Below are positions 1-8,496 of a stretch of DNA of 44,705 bases, piece after piece. The position numbers and the translations under genes are program-made. Position 1 is the stretch's first letter. Every line of letters begins with the position of its first letter. This DNA comes from Deltaproteobacteria bacterium (GTDB lineage: Bacteria; Myxococcota_A; UBA9042; PHBI01): positions 1 through 44,705 of the forward strand of contig WYBB01000087.1 of assembly GCA_011526585.1 (NCBI GenBank), in the 5' to 3' direction. The notes beneath the pieces were generated by a model that had not been told where the DNA came from, did no database searches, and saw only the letters and a program-made list of their open reading frames with translations.

Positions 1-2
1 CT

Positions 3-1304
3 CTCGCGCGCGCCACCACCAGGAGCGCCGCCACCCGCGCGCGCCTCGACCAGGAGATCGCCGCCCTCGAAGACGAGATGAAGGAACACGGCGTGCCGAT
101 CCCACCCGCGCCGGGTACACCCGCGCCCGCTCCGCCCCCCGACGAGCCCGCGCCCCGGCCGAGCGCCGATCCGACGGTGCCGGTGCCCTACACCGGTCCC
201 AGCGTCGAGGTGGAGCTGCGCATGGTCGAGCACACCTTCGCCGTCTCCGTGCCGACGCTCTTCGAGCCCGCGCTCGAGGTGCGCGAGGCCCTCGAGACCG
301 CGCGCAGGCCCCTCACCCCCGAGCTGCGCAAGGCCGCCGGGGTGCCGATCAAGAACGTGCTCGTCGGGGTCGCGCTCAACCAGCTCGACCAGGATCCGCG
401 GGTCACCTGTGTCAGCCGCAGCGCGCGCCTCGTGCACGAGCGCGTCACCTTCGACGGCCTCGAGGGCTGCTTCATCAGCCACGTCAGGCGCGGGCACAGC
501 CACCTGACGCGCGGCGACGCGGTCAGCGCGAGCTACTACTTCTACTTCGTTCACGACGAGACCCACTTCAAGCTCGCGGTCACCGCCACGCTCGAGTCCA
601 AGGATCCTGCGACCCCGAAGCTGCTCGGTGCCGCGCTCGCCATGGCGCGCTCGCTGCGCCTCGTCGGCGCGCCACCCGATACCGAGTCGTGCAAGGCCGG
701 CGAGGCGCGCCTCGTCTCGACCGACGCGCGTACCTTCGAGTACGCGAGCGACGACGCCGAGATGCTCTTCGCCGTCGCCAAGGACAACGACGCCGGGGTC
801 GCCGCCGCCAAGGGCATGGCCGCCTTCTGGAAGGCCGGCACGGTCATCGTCGACCTCGTCGTCGATCTCCTGCCACCGGCCGCCGGCAAGAGCGGCCTCG
901 CCGTCGGCTTCGTCATCGACTACCTGAAGAAGGGCGGCGAGATCATCGCGCGCCTCGCCGACTCCCCGCTCACCGGTCGCGCCAACGAGATCAAGGCCGA
1001 GCTCTTCGTCGTGACGACCAAGGTCCAGGTCGCCTGCGAGACCCACGAGGTGTGCAGGGATGGCGCCTGGGTGCGCGAGCGCCGCCCGGTCACCCGCGAG
1101 ACGAGCCAGGGCGGCCACCGCGCCACCAGCCGCGTCTCCAAGCACCTCGGCAGCGGATGGGGCCACGTCGAGAACAAGAAGAACCCCGACTTCGTCGACC
1201 TCGACCGCCTCGAGGTCTGGTCGAAGGCCTTCCTCGAGGCGCAGCTCGCCGTGCTCCGCGCGCGCAAGGCGGAGCATGACGTCTGGCTCGCCCTCTGCCG
1301 CTGA
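3..1304 (+). CDS. Hypothetical protein, 5' end outside window
   Basis: I do not recognise this family. The frame stays open to the left edge of the window. The codons before the first internal ATG (78) read as an Ala/Arg/Glu heptad-like helix (LDQEIAALEDEM), so the true start is probably upstream and the protein exceeds 408 residues. After that helix comes a Pro/Ala-rich linker (about 30 residues), then a mixed alpha/beta region with several cysteines, a hydrophobic segment near AGTVIVDLVVDLLPPAAG that could contact a membrane, and a basic C-terminal part ending LALCR. No signal peptide or catalytic motif is visible. A start at 78 is the alternative, but only weak purine-rich sequence precedes it. 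A GC-rich hairpin lies about 55 bases after the stop. Confidence 0.6.
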   Translation, partial: LARATTRSAATRARLDQEIAALEDEMKEHGVPIPPAPGTPAPAPPPDEPAPRPSADPTVPVPYTGPSVEVELRMVEHTFAVSVPTLFEPALEVREALETARRPLTPELRKAAGVPIKNVLVGVALNQLDQDPRVTCVSRSARLVHERVTFDGLEGCFISHVRRGHSHLTRGDAVSASYYFYFVHDETHFKLAVTATLESKDPATPKLLGAALAMARSLRLVGAPPDTESCKAGEARLVSTDARTFEYASDDAEMLFAVAKDNDAGVAAAKGMAAFWKAGTVIVDLVVDLLPPAAGKSGLAVGFVIDYLKKGGEIIARLADSPLTGRANEIKAELFVVTTKVQVACETHEVCRDGAWVRERRPVTRETSQGGHRATSRVSKHLGSGWGHVENKKNPDFVDLDRLEVWSKAFLEAQLAVLRARKAEHDVWLALCR

Positions 1305-1360
1305 GCTCGCGGCTGCAACGCGCGGGTGCTTCGTCGCTGCGCTTGCTCAGCGCGGGGCTC

Positions 1361-1390
1361 GGGGACGCCAGTCCCCGGGTACTCGAGTAC
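1361..1390. repeat. Hairpin plus perfect 12-bp palindrome in the 1305-1561 gap
   Basis: The 257-base gap holds GGGGAC-GCCA-GTCCCC at 1361-1376 (6-bp stem), followed by the perfect palindrome GTACTCGAGTAC at 1379-1390. The pair sits downstream of the first gene's stop and could be a terminator without a U-tract, or a copy of a dispersed repeat. Nothing else in the gap looks coding. Confidence 0.45.
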
Positions 1391-1561
1391 GCCTCCTCCC
1401 TCCCGGCGCTTGCTCCTCGCCCGCGCGCGTTTCGCTCGCGAGCTCGATTCTCTACACGCCTTGAGCTCGCCGCCATTCCTGATGCGACATGGACGCGGGC
1501 TGGACCGATGCGCTCCGCGGAGGGGCGTGCCGCCTGCCCGCCCAGCCAAAGGGAGCTCATC

Positions 1562-1946
1562 GTGAACACCTGGACCCAGCGCACCCTGCTCGCCGCCACT
1601 CGGCGCGCAGACGACCTCGGTGTCGGCGACCGAGCTCGGCGTGCTCGGCACGCTCCACGCCGACTACCTCCTGCGCGTCGGGCGCGGCGTGTTCGTCAAG
1701 CCCGGCCTCGGGCTCGGCGGCTTCTGGACCTCGGCCGACGTGCCGATCGAGGGCAGCGCGCTCGAGCGCTCGGCCACCACCGTCGGTGGCGTGGTGCGCG
1801 CCCAGCTCGGCCTCGTCTACTACACCTCGGCCAAGTTCAACCTGCGCGCGAGCTTCGGCAAGCGCACGAGCGACGACGAGGTCATCGACGTCAGCGTCTT
1901 CGAGCTCGATCTCGGCTGGAACGTCGGCTTCTCGTACGTGTTCTGA
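1562..1946 (+). pseudogene. Remnant of an outer-membrane beta-barrel protein
   Basis: A GTG at 1562 preceded by AAAGGGAG starts a frame reading VNTWTQRTLLAATRRA, plausible as the start of a signal peptide. The barrel-like sequence lies in another frame (from about 1566, with an internal GTG at 1620): alternating strands such as ADYLLRVGRGVFVKPGLGLGG, then RAQLGLVYYTSAKFNLRASFG, ending FELDLGWNVGFSYVF. A C-terminal aromatic residue with alternating hydrophobics is the usual signature of an outer-membrane barrel end. Only about 100 residues of barrel remain. I infer a gene that lost its middle and a reading phase near 1598. A short intact protein starting at 1620 is the alternative, but it would have no export signal. 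Confidence 0.5.
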
Positions 1947-2119
1947 TGCGACGTCGCACCCAGGCGGTGCTCGGCGTCTTCCCATGCGCCTTTGATCGCC
2001 TTAGGCTGACTCGGTAGAAAGTCGAAGAACCTCTCAGCACCGCGCGCTCGCTCGTTGGCGTATCTCTGTCCGCACGGTCGGTCCCCGCGAGCCATTGCGG
2101 GCATGCCAGAGGAGCGCCG

Positions 2120-2938
2120 ATGTTACCGGACAAGGTCGTTGCGTCGACCGTACAAAAGCGCGCGTCGAGCGCGAGCACGAGCAAGGAGCCGGCCGCGCCG
2201 AGCAAGAAGAAGGCGACGACCGATCCGAACAAGCAGCCGAGCTTCGAGGAGCAGGAGAACGCGCTCAAGCCGGCGGCGGAGAAGAAGCCCGCCAAGGCCA
2301 AGAACTTCAGCTTCGACATCACCGAGGTGCGCCTGCTCGGCGGCACCAAGGCCGAGGCCGATCTGATGTGCTACTACACCGACAAGGACCGCAACCCGGT
2401 CCTGACCGAGAAGGTCACGGTGAAGTTCAAGAAGCGCGCCGACGACTTCGACAGCGGCGACCAGCTCTTCGAGTCGTTCATGGCGGCGGGCCACCTCGCG
2501 GGCAAGCTCACGCCCGCGGTGATCGACAAGATGTACAGCGATCTGTCCGCCAAGTTCATCATGAAGGGCGCGATGGCGCTGCGCGACGAGCAGATCTGCA
2601 AGGGCACGACCGGCGAGAAGCGCAAGCAGCTCGACGGGCTCGAGTCGATCTCGGTCACCGGTGCGCGCTCGCTGCCCGGCGGCAAGGCCGAGATCAAGGT
2701 CAAGCTCGCGGTCTCGGCCAACGGCACGGTCCAGGCGCCCAAGTCGTACACCGTGGTCTTCGCGATGGCGCCCGAGGGCAACGCGCGCGCGTGGGTGAGC
2801 GCGCACAACGCGCTCGAGCAGTTCGTCAAGGACGGCCACCTCAAGAGCTACGTCTGGGACGACAGCGAAGACATCCACAACAACCCCCTGCGGGTCGACT
2901 GGGCCCAGGCGGTCTCGGCGGAGCTCGAGATGTTGTGA
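2120..2938 (+). CDS. QKR-tagged hypothetical protein (possible eCIS cargo/accessory)
   Basis: The product has 272 residues and no signal peptide. The N-terminal 60 residues are Lys/Ala/Ser-rich and disordered, with TVQKR (residues 10-14) and then SFEEQENALKP (41-51). The same bipartite signature occurs in three other proteins in this window (genes at 12363, 19202 minus and 33233 minus). The rest is a compact alpha/beta domain I cannot assign. It contains FDITEVRLLGGTKAEADL, a helix-rich centre (LTPAVIDKMYSDLSAKFIMKG), a second sheet-like stretch (GGKAEIKVKLAVSANGTVQ) and a C-terminal helix ending AELEML. A P-loop/TPR regulator follows 94 bases later on the same strand. Known context: QR-type tags near the N-terminus are common in proteins associated with extracellular contractile injection systems. 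Assignment here is inference. Confidence 0.7.
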   Translation: MLPDKVVASTVQKRASSASTSKEPAAPSKKKATTDPNKQPSFEEQENALKPAAEKKPAKAKNFSFDITEVRLLGGTKAEADLMCYYTDKDRNPVLTEKVTVKFKKRADDFDSGDQLFESFMAAGHLAGKLTPAVIDKMYSDLSAKFIMKGAMALRDEQICKGTTGEKRKQLDGLESISVTGARSLPGGKAEIKVKLAVSANGTVQAPKSYTVVFAMAPEGNARAWVSAHNALEQFVKDGHLKSYVWDDSEDIHNNPLRVDWAQAVSAELEML

Positions 2939-3032
2939 TGCGGCCCCCGGTGTGGCCCACCCCGCTACGATCGTGTAACCCGCGGCGGTCGTTGCGCGAA
3001 ATCATGCGATGAGAAACGGAGGCGGCGGGGTT

Positions 3033-5738
3033 ATGGTCGACGGCAGCGTCCCGTCCGCGCCGCTGGAGCCCTCCGTGTCCTTGTCCCCCCAACAGCTCCG
3101 AGCCGAGGCGACCACCTTCGTCGGCCGCGCGTCGGAGCTCGCCCGTCTGCACGAGCTCTTCGGCGGCAGCGCGCGCGTCGTGACGATCACCGGCGCGGCC
3201 GGGATCGGCAAGAGCCGGCTCGCGGCGCGCTACGCCCTCGAGGCGAGCGCGGCCGGGCGCTGGCCAGGTGGGATCGCGCGCGTCGATCTGCGCTCCGTCG
3301 GCGCGGGTCCGCCGCTCTTCGCGGCGCTCGGGCGTGGGCTCGGCCTCGCCGGCGCGACCGGAGACGCCGCGGCCTTCGAGGCCGCGCTCGAAACGCTCGG
3401 GCGCGAGGGCGCCGCGCGCCTCCTGTTGCTCGAGCACGGCGAGCACCTGATCGCCGTGCTGCGCCCGATCGTCGGCGCGCTCGCCGCCTCCATGCACGTG
3501 CTCGTCACGACACGCGAGCGCCTCGCGCTCACCGCGGAGTGGTCCGTCACGCTCGGCCCGCTCGGGCTCACCGATCGCGACGGCGCGCCGAGCGAGGCGG
3601 TGCAGCTCCTGCTCGAGCGCGGCCTCGCCCTCGGCTTCTCTCCCGAGCGCGCATGCGGCCGCGCCCATCCACGCTGTGAGAAGCTCACCACGCTCGCGCT
3701 CGCGCTCGACGGCAACCCGCTCGCCCTCGAGCTCGCCGCCACGCGCCTCAACCTGATGACGCCCTGCCAGCTCCTCGAGCGCATCGATCGTCCCGGGCGG
3801 CGCTTCGAGCTCCTCGCCAGCGCGACCCACGAGCAGCGATCCCTTCACGCCGCCATCGCGCGCTCGGTCGACCTGCTCAGCGCACCGGAGCGCCTCGCGC
3901 TCCTCGAGCTGTCGATCTTCGAAGGTCCCTTCGGTCTCGCCGCCGCCGAGCGCGTGATCTCGCGTCCCGAAGGCGCCTCGAGCGCCATCGATCTGCTCGA
4001 CGCCCTGGTGCGCAAGTCGCTCGTCACCGCGCTGCCGAGCCCGGGACCCGGGCGCAACTTCGCCTTGCACCTGGCCGGCAACGAGCGCGCGTTCTCCCGC
4101 GAGCTGCTCGCCAGGGATCCGTCACGCCTCACGGCGATCGCCGAGCGTCACGCGCGCTGGGTCGCGGCCGAGCTCGCCACGACCTCGCCGGAAAAGCTCG
4201 CGCCCGACCTGCTGCAGGCGGTGGCCTGGTCGCTCGACCCCGCGGTGCTCAGCGACGCGAGCCTCACCCGCGCGTTCGAGCTGCTCATCGCCCTGCAGCC
4301 GGCCATGCGATCGCGCGCCACGCTCGAGCGCGCCTTGCCGCTCTGCGAACAGGCGCTCGTGCACGCCGAGCGCGTGCCCACCGCGCTCGCGACCTCCGTG
4401 CGCGCCATCGTCGCCGAGGCGCTCTACCTGCATGGGCGCGGCGCCGAGGCGAGCACGCTGCTCGAGCACGCGCTCGAGGACCTGCGCGCCGAGCGCGACG
4501 GCGACCCGCTGCGCGAGGCGCTGCTCGTGCGCTCGCTCGGCGCCTCGCACTTCTATGGTCGCAGCGACGTCCTGATCGAAGAGCTCGAGCGCGCCTGCTC
4601 GGCCCTGGACGCCTCCGACGAGCCGGCGGCCGCGCTGGACGCGCGCATGCGCCTCGCCCGCGCGCACGAAAACGCCGGCCACGTCGAGGAGGCGATCGCG
4701 CTCTACGAGCGGGTCCTCGAGAGCGCCCGCGAGAGCGGTCATCGGCGCCGCCTCGCGCTGGCGCTCTTGAACCTCGGCGCGCTGCGCGCCCACCTCGGCC
4801 TCGACGCGATCGGCAACTACCGCGCGGCGCTCGCCTGGGCTCGCGAGCTCGCCGACCCGCTGCTCGAGACGGTCACCTTGATCAACCTCGGGATCGCCGC
4901 CTTCGAGCGCGGCCGGCACGACGACGCGCGCGCCTACTTCACCGAGGCGGTCAGCGTCGACTCGCGCCTCGGCGTCGGGCGGCTCGAGGCGGTCGCGCAC
5001 GGTCACCTCGCGCTGATCGCGCACCTCGACGGCGCGCTCGAGGACGCACGCCGCGCCTACGACGAGGCGCTGGCGGCCTGGGAGCACGCCTGGCCCGACC
5101 CGCTGATGTGGAGCCTCCTGATGCTCGGCTCGGCGTTCCTCGCCGCGCGCCTGGGCGACATGGTCACGGCGCAGCATCGCGTCGGCCGCATGGTGCTCGC
5201 CCACGAGCGCGAGCCCGGCCCCGAGCCGGCGGCCACCACGCTCATCCGCCTGGCCGAGCTCGGCGTCGCGCCCCCGGATCCGGCTCGCCTGGGCGAGCGC
5301 GCCCGCGAGCTCGCGCGCCCCGCGCTGAGCGAGACCGCGCGCCTGCCGCGCCGCGGCGCCACCATGCTGCGCGTCGCCCTGCGCCTGCTCGGCGCCGAAG
5401 TGAGCACGCCCGTGGTGGCGGTCCTGGCGATCGCGCGCGGCGGCCACCGCTTCGTCACGCCCGACGGGCTCGCGGTCGAGCTCGGCCGGCGCGGACCGGC
5501 GCGCCGGATCCTCGCCGCGCTCGCCGAGCGGCGGGTCGCGGGCGCGCCCAGCGTCGGCGTCGAGGAGCTCTTCGAGCTCGCCTGGCCGGGCGAGCGCATC
5601 GCGCCACCCTACCGCGCCAACCGCGTCTACGTGGCGATCGCCGATCTGCGCAAGATCGGGCTCGAGGGGCTGCTGCTCAACGACGGCGAGGGCTACCTGC
5701 TCGACCCCGCGATCCCCGTCGTGCTCACCGACCCCTGA
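3033..5738 (+). CDS. P-loop ATPase / TPR regulator with C-terminal winged helix
   Basis: This is a predicted cytoplasmic transcription regulator of the NTPase-TPR (STAND-like) type, about 901 residues. Visible in order: FVGR at the start of the ATPase domain, Walker A GAAGIGKSR (about residues 50-60), a Walker B-like LLLLEHGEHL (about 130), VLVTTRERLAL (sensor region), and the GNPLALELAATRL motif that follows in such NTPases. A long TPR-like helical array fills the middle. A C-terminal winged-helix-like domain ends the protein (WPGERIAPPYRANRVYVAI, then GYLLDP). The usual Walker B aspartate appears as Glu-His. I chose ATG 3033 over ATG 3009 because GGAGG at 3018-3022 is 10 bases before it. 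DNA-binding domains are more often N-terminal in SARP-type relatives. The target is unknown; the neighbours are a QKR-tagged protein upstream and lipoproteins downstream. Confidence 0.8.
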   Translation: MVDGSVPSAPLEPSVSLSPQQLRAEATTFVGRASELARLHELFGGSARVVTITGAAGIGKSRLAARYALEASAAGRWPGGIARVDLRSVGAGPPLFAALGRGLGLAGATGDAAAFEAALETLGREGAARLLLLEHGEHLIAVLRPIVGALAASMHVLVTTRERLALTAEWSVTLGPLGLTDRDGAPSEAVQLLLERGLALGFSPERACGRAHPRCEKLTTLALALDGNPLALELAATRLNLMTPCQLLERIDRPGRRFELLASATHEQRSLHAAIARSVDLLSAPERLALLELSIFEGPFGLAAAERVISRPEGASSAIDLLDALVRKSLVTALPSPGPGRNFALHLAGNERAFSRELLARDPSRLTAIAERHARWVAAELATTSPEKLAPDLLQAVAWSLDPAVLSDASLTRAFELLIALQPAMRSRATLERALPLCEQALVHAERVPTALATSVRAIVAEALYLHGRGAEASTLLEHALEDLRAERDGDPLREALLVRSLGASHFYGRSDVLIEELERACSALDASDEPAAALDARMRLARAHENAGHVEEAIALYERVLESARESGHRRRLALALLNLGALRAHLGLDAIGNYRAALAWARELADPLLETVTLINLGIAAFERGRHDDARAYFTEAVSVDSRLGVGRLEAVAHGHLALIAHLDGALEDARRAYDEALAAWEHAWPDPLMWSLLMLGSAFLAARLGDMVTAQHRVGRMVLAHEREPGPEPAATTLIRLAELGVAPPDPARLGERARELARPALSETARLPRRGATMLRVALRLLGAEVSTPVVAVLAIARGGHRFVTPDGLAVELGRRGPARRILAALAERRVAGAPSVGVEELFELAWPGERIAPPYRANRVYVAIADLRKIGLEGLLLNDGEGYLLDPAIPVVLTDP

Positions 5739-6093
5739 GCGCGGCCATGACGAGATCCACGACGTAGGGGCGGCCCTCGTGGCCGCCCGCGAACGACCCT
5801 CCACGTCATTCCATGGAAGGACGTGTGAACGTTGTATGACGCGCCCTTGGAAGCCTTCGAAGATCTTGGAGCACACCCCGCCGCGAGCGGCCCCGATCTC
5901 GAAGCAACTCTAGGTTGTGGGTCGACCGTCCCGGGGCGCTAGCTACGTGCAGCGACGGGCGATCGTCCGCCGCACCACCGTCTCGGATCCCGTCACCTGC
6001 CTCGCCCGCGCCTGCGGAGCGAGCGAGGCCAAGCGCTCGGGTGGGCGCACGGAAGAACGAGCCGTTCGAGCACCCCCCCTTCGAGGAGAAGTC
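5739..6093. other. 355-base intergenic region with REP-like hairpin and shared motif
   Basis: This gap has no gene-like ORF. It holds a strong hairpin at 5768-5788 (separate entry) just after the regulator's stop. At 5842-5861 lies CGCCCTTGGAAGCCTTCGAA, which recurs almost exactly at 12214-12234 upstream of another gene. The right end carries the Shine-Dalgarno GAGGAGAA (6083-6090) of the next lipoprotein gene. The long frame open across 5917-6093 lacks a ribosome site and is probably not translated. Confidence 0.55.
5768..5788. repeat. REP-like hairpin (8-bp stem, CTCGT loop)
   Basis: The sequence GGGCGGCC-CTCGT-GGCCGCCC is a perfect 8-bp stem with loop CTCGT. Two further hairpins with the same loop and near-identical stems lie at 11449-11469 and 11484-11504. 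The shared loop on different but self-complementary stems indicates a dispersed palindromic repeat. It may also act as terminator for the regulator gene, about 30 bases upstream. Confidence 0.7.
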
Positions 6094-8406
6094 ATGAAAG
6101 CCTATTATCTACGCCTTCTTGCGGTGAGCGCGCTGGCGCCCATCGCCGCCTGTGCCGAGGGAGATCACGGCCCGAGCGGTCCCCAGGTCGCGATCGACGT
6201 CGCGCCCTTGACCCTGCCGGGCACCCTCGGTGTGAGCTACGCGCTCGCCGTCTACAACCAGGATCCGACGCCCTATACGAACATCTTCGACGTCGCCGGC
6301 GACGCGGTGAAGACGACCGGACTCGTCTGGCACCAGCAGGACGTCACCTCGAACCAGTTCGGCAACGGCGCGGGCGGCGACATCAGCTACGTCGGCCCCT
6401 GCGACGCCTCCAGCTCGGACAACTGGGTCGCGCTCGCGCTCAACCGCGTGAACGTCGGCGACGGCAACGGCAGCTACGACGGTGCCGGCGCGTTCTCCGG
6501 CACGGACAACCTGCTCGACGACCAGAACTCGGCCTTCACGACGAGCCCGGGCTCGGACGACCTCGACCCCGACTTCGTCAACCCGGCGCCGTACAACAAG
6601 GCCCTGGTGATGAAGTTCCCGTGCGAGGAGAACGAGGACACCCGCGTCACCTTCAACCTCACCGTGATGCGCGACGCCGACCAGGGCTTCTTCGACATCG
6701 CCGTGAACTTCGAGGACATCTTCTGCTCGATGAAGATCGACACCTGCACCGACGACGGCGACGACGGCGTCGAGCCGATCAAGCTCCTCTTCGGTGACGA
6801 GGAGGGCGAAGGCCGCGTCGAGACCGCCGTCATCGCCTCGGCCTGCAGCGCCGGCACCGACGACGCGAACACGGAGATGTGGATGGCGCCGCTCCAGGTG
6901 AGCTGCGATGGCGGCGTCACCTTCAACCTCGACCCGACCGGCGGCGCGACCGAGAGCACCCCGGGCGAGCAGGGCAACCAGGACTGCGCGATCGCCTCCG
7001 CAGCCGCGACAACGGCTTGGGGTGGGATCAAGATCGTGGGCGACCTCGTCGGCGACGAGGACCTCACCGGCGTGACGTTCACCGATACCGCGGGGAGCGG
7101 CCGACAATACATTGCGCGCTACGTCTACCAGAGCGACGTCGACAGCGGAGGCAATGGGAGTGTCATCTGGGCCGCCGAAGCGGCTGTTCCCGGCGCCGCT
7201 GGCAACGCCTCCTTCGAAGGCAACGTCGCCACGCTGACCTTCGCGAACTACGTCATTGCCAACGGGCAGGCTCGCCCCATCACGCAAGTCTCGGCCTTCA
7301 CAGGCGGCGCAAACGCCGGCACCAAGACCCTCTGCTACGCCCTCTACTGGGGCAAGGAGGACCTCCAGTGCGATGGCGCGGACGGCTCCTGCAACAAGGG
7401 CTGGTGGAACGTCGCGATCAACATCGACGATCTGCGCGACCAAGGCCTGAAGGACTGCACCGTCACGACCGCGATCACCGCCAGCTCGTCGACCGACGTC
7501 TCGCCGCCCAAGTTCGTCAACGGCCAGCTGCCAGGCCCGGGCCAGACCTATGGCTACGTCGCCTTCGAGGCCGAGCTCATCGACACCGACGGCGCGCCGA
7601 CCTGCTTCCGGGGCCCGATGGGCTCGGGCTACGCCCCCGTGAAGTACGGCGTGACCAAGGACATCCTCAACGGCGAAGCCTTCCCGCAGCTCTGCACGAC
7701 CTTCACGCCGGGTGATGCGTCGCCCAAACAGCTCAAGAACATCAGCAACTACTTCTTCGACGAGGCCGCGACGCTCGCCAATGCGCTCTACGCCGGTCAG
7801 ATCGAAGCCTTCACCAACGCGGCCGGCGAGCTCGTCAGGTACAAGAAGGTGAGGCTCGACTTCGCCGAGATGGGCGCGGCCGTCGGTGGCGAGTGCGGTT
7901 CGGCCGTGAAGAACAGCAAGCAGGTCTTCTACTTCGACGCGAAGTGGCCTGACGAGGGAACCCGTCAGGAGCTCTTCTGGCGTGGCATCGGCGACGCGAC
8001 CTCACCGCTCGTCGGCGAATACACGGTGCAGGGATGGCGCCGCAACACGAAGACCGACGCCTGGGTGGAGCTGCATCAGAACGCGATCGCCCTGGACTTC
8101 AGCAACACCGACAACCAATTCGCCACGCTCAAGGCCTTCGCGCGCGGCGCTGCGTTTTCGGCGAGCGGCTACGACAGCTTCGCCATCGAGCTGACGCGCA
8201 CCGACGATGGCCCGAGCGAGGACATCAAGATCGCGTTCGGCTTTGTCGGCGGCTTCTCGAAGGAAAGCGAGGACACCCCGCCGTTCATCTTCGCGCTCTG
8301 CACCGACGCAAACAATCCGAGCTCTGCAACGTGCACGTGTCACGACACGACCGGCGACACCATCTGTCCCGACTCGTTCGATGGGATTGACATCTACGAG
8401 AACTGA
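6094..8406 (+). CDS. Large secreted lipoprotein, paralogue A
   Basis: The product is a 770-residue predicted lipoprotein of unknown function. It starts at ATG 6094 behind GAGGAGAA; the N-terminus MKAYYLRLLAVSALAPIAAC is a signal peptide with lipobox IAAC (Cys20). The mature part is acidic and sheet-rich with many scattered Cys, as in disulfide-bonded exported proteins. It is a tandem paralogue of the next gene. Shared blocks are VAPLTLPGTLGV at the mature N-terminus, VTSNQFGNG with GGDISY, FPCEENEDT, MRDADQGFFD and VNFEDIFCS. A later block (ALYWGKEDLQCDG here) matches AIYSGAEDLDCDG in the paralogue. This copy alone has a roughly 250-residue C-terminal extension with WRRNTKTDAW and ends with a Cys-rich tail (TCTCHDTTGDTICPD). 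The cell location is probably the outer membrane or surface. No enzyme motif was recognised. Confidence 0.75.
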   Translation: MKAYYLRLLAVSALAPIAACAEGDHGPSGPQVAIDVAPLTLPGTLGVSYALAVYNQDPTPYTNIFDVAGDAVKTTGLVWHQQDVTSNQFGNGAGGDISYVGPCDASSSDNWVALALNRVNVGDGNGSYDGAGAFSGTDNLLDDQNSAFTTSPGSDDLDPDFVNPAPYNKALVMKFPCEENEDTRVTFNLTVMRDADQGFFDIAVNFEDIFCSMKIDTCTDDGDDGVEPIKLLFGDEEGEGRVETAVIASACSAGTDDANTEMWMAPLQVSCDGGVTFNLDPTGGATESTPGEQGNQDCAIASAAATTAWGGIKIVGDLVGDEDLTGVTFTDTAGSGRQYIARYVYQSDVDSGGNGSVIWAAEAAVPGAAGNASFEGNVATLTFANYVIANGQARPITQVSAFTGGANAGTKTLCYALYWGKEDLQCDGADGSCNKGWWNVAINIDDLRDQGLKDCTVTTAITASSSTDVSPPKFVNGQLPGPGQTYGYVAFEAELIDTDGAPTCFRGPMGSGYAPVKYGVTKDILNGEAFPQLCTTFTPGDASPKQLKNISNYFFDEAATLANALYAGQIEAFTNAAGELVRYKKVRLDFAEMGAAVGGECGSAVKNSKQVFYFDAKWPDEGTRQELFWRGIGDATSPLVGEYTVQGWRRNTKTDAWVELHQNAIALDFSNTDNQFATLKAFARGAAFSASGYDSFAIELTRTDDGPSEDIKIAFGFVGGFSKESEDTPPFIFALCTDANNPSSATCTCHDTTGDTICPDSFDGIDIYEN

Positions 8407-8423
8407 CAAGGGTCCTTAGGTCA

Positions 8424-8451
8424 GGGTCGCCGGGTCCATCCCCGGCGGCCC
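8424..8451. terminator. Stem-loop between the tandem lipoprotein genes
   Basis: An 11-bp stem (GGGTCGCCGGG against CCCGGCGGCCC, one G-U pair) with a 6-base loop lies 18 bases after the first lipoprotein stop. There is no U-tract, as often in GC-rich genomes. It probably separates or attenuates transcription between the two paralogues. Confidence 0.5.
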
Positions 8452-8496
8452 TCGCCTCGTCGCATCCTCCCTCCCGCGTCCTCCCAAGGAGCTCCG

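Noticed and set aside
4122..5876. Long minus-strand frame opposite the regulator gene
   Set aside because: It is a mirror of the well-supported ATPase/TPR gene and has no start signal or recognisable sequence.
5917..6093. N-terminal extension of lipoprotein A from 5917
   Set aside because: The extension would hide the signal peptide and lipobox behind 59 basic residues, and ATG 6094 has a good Shine-Dalgarno.
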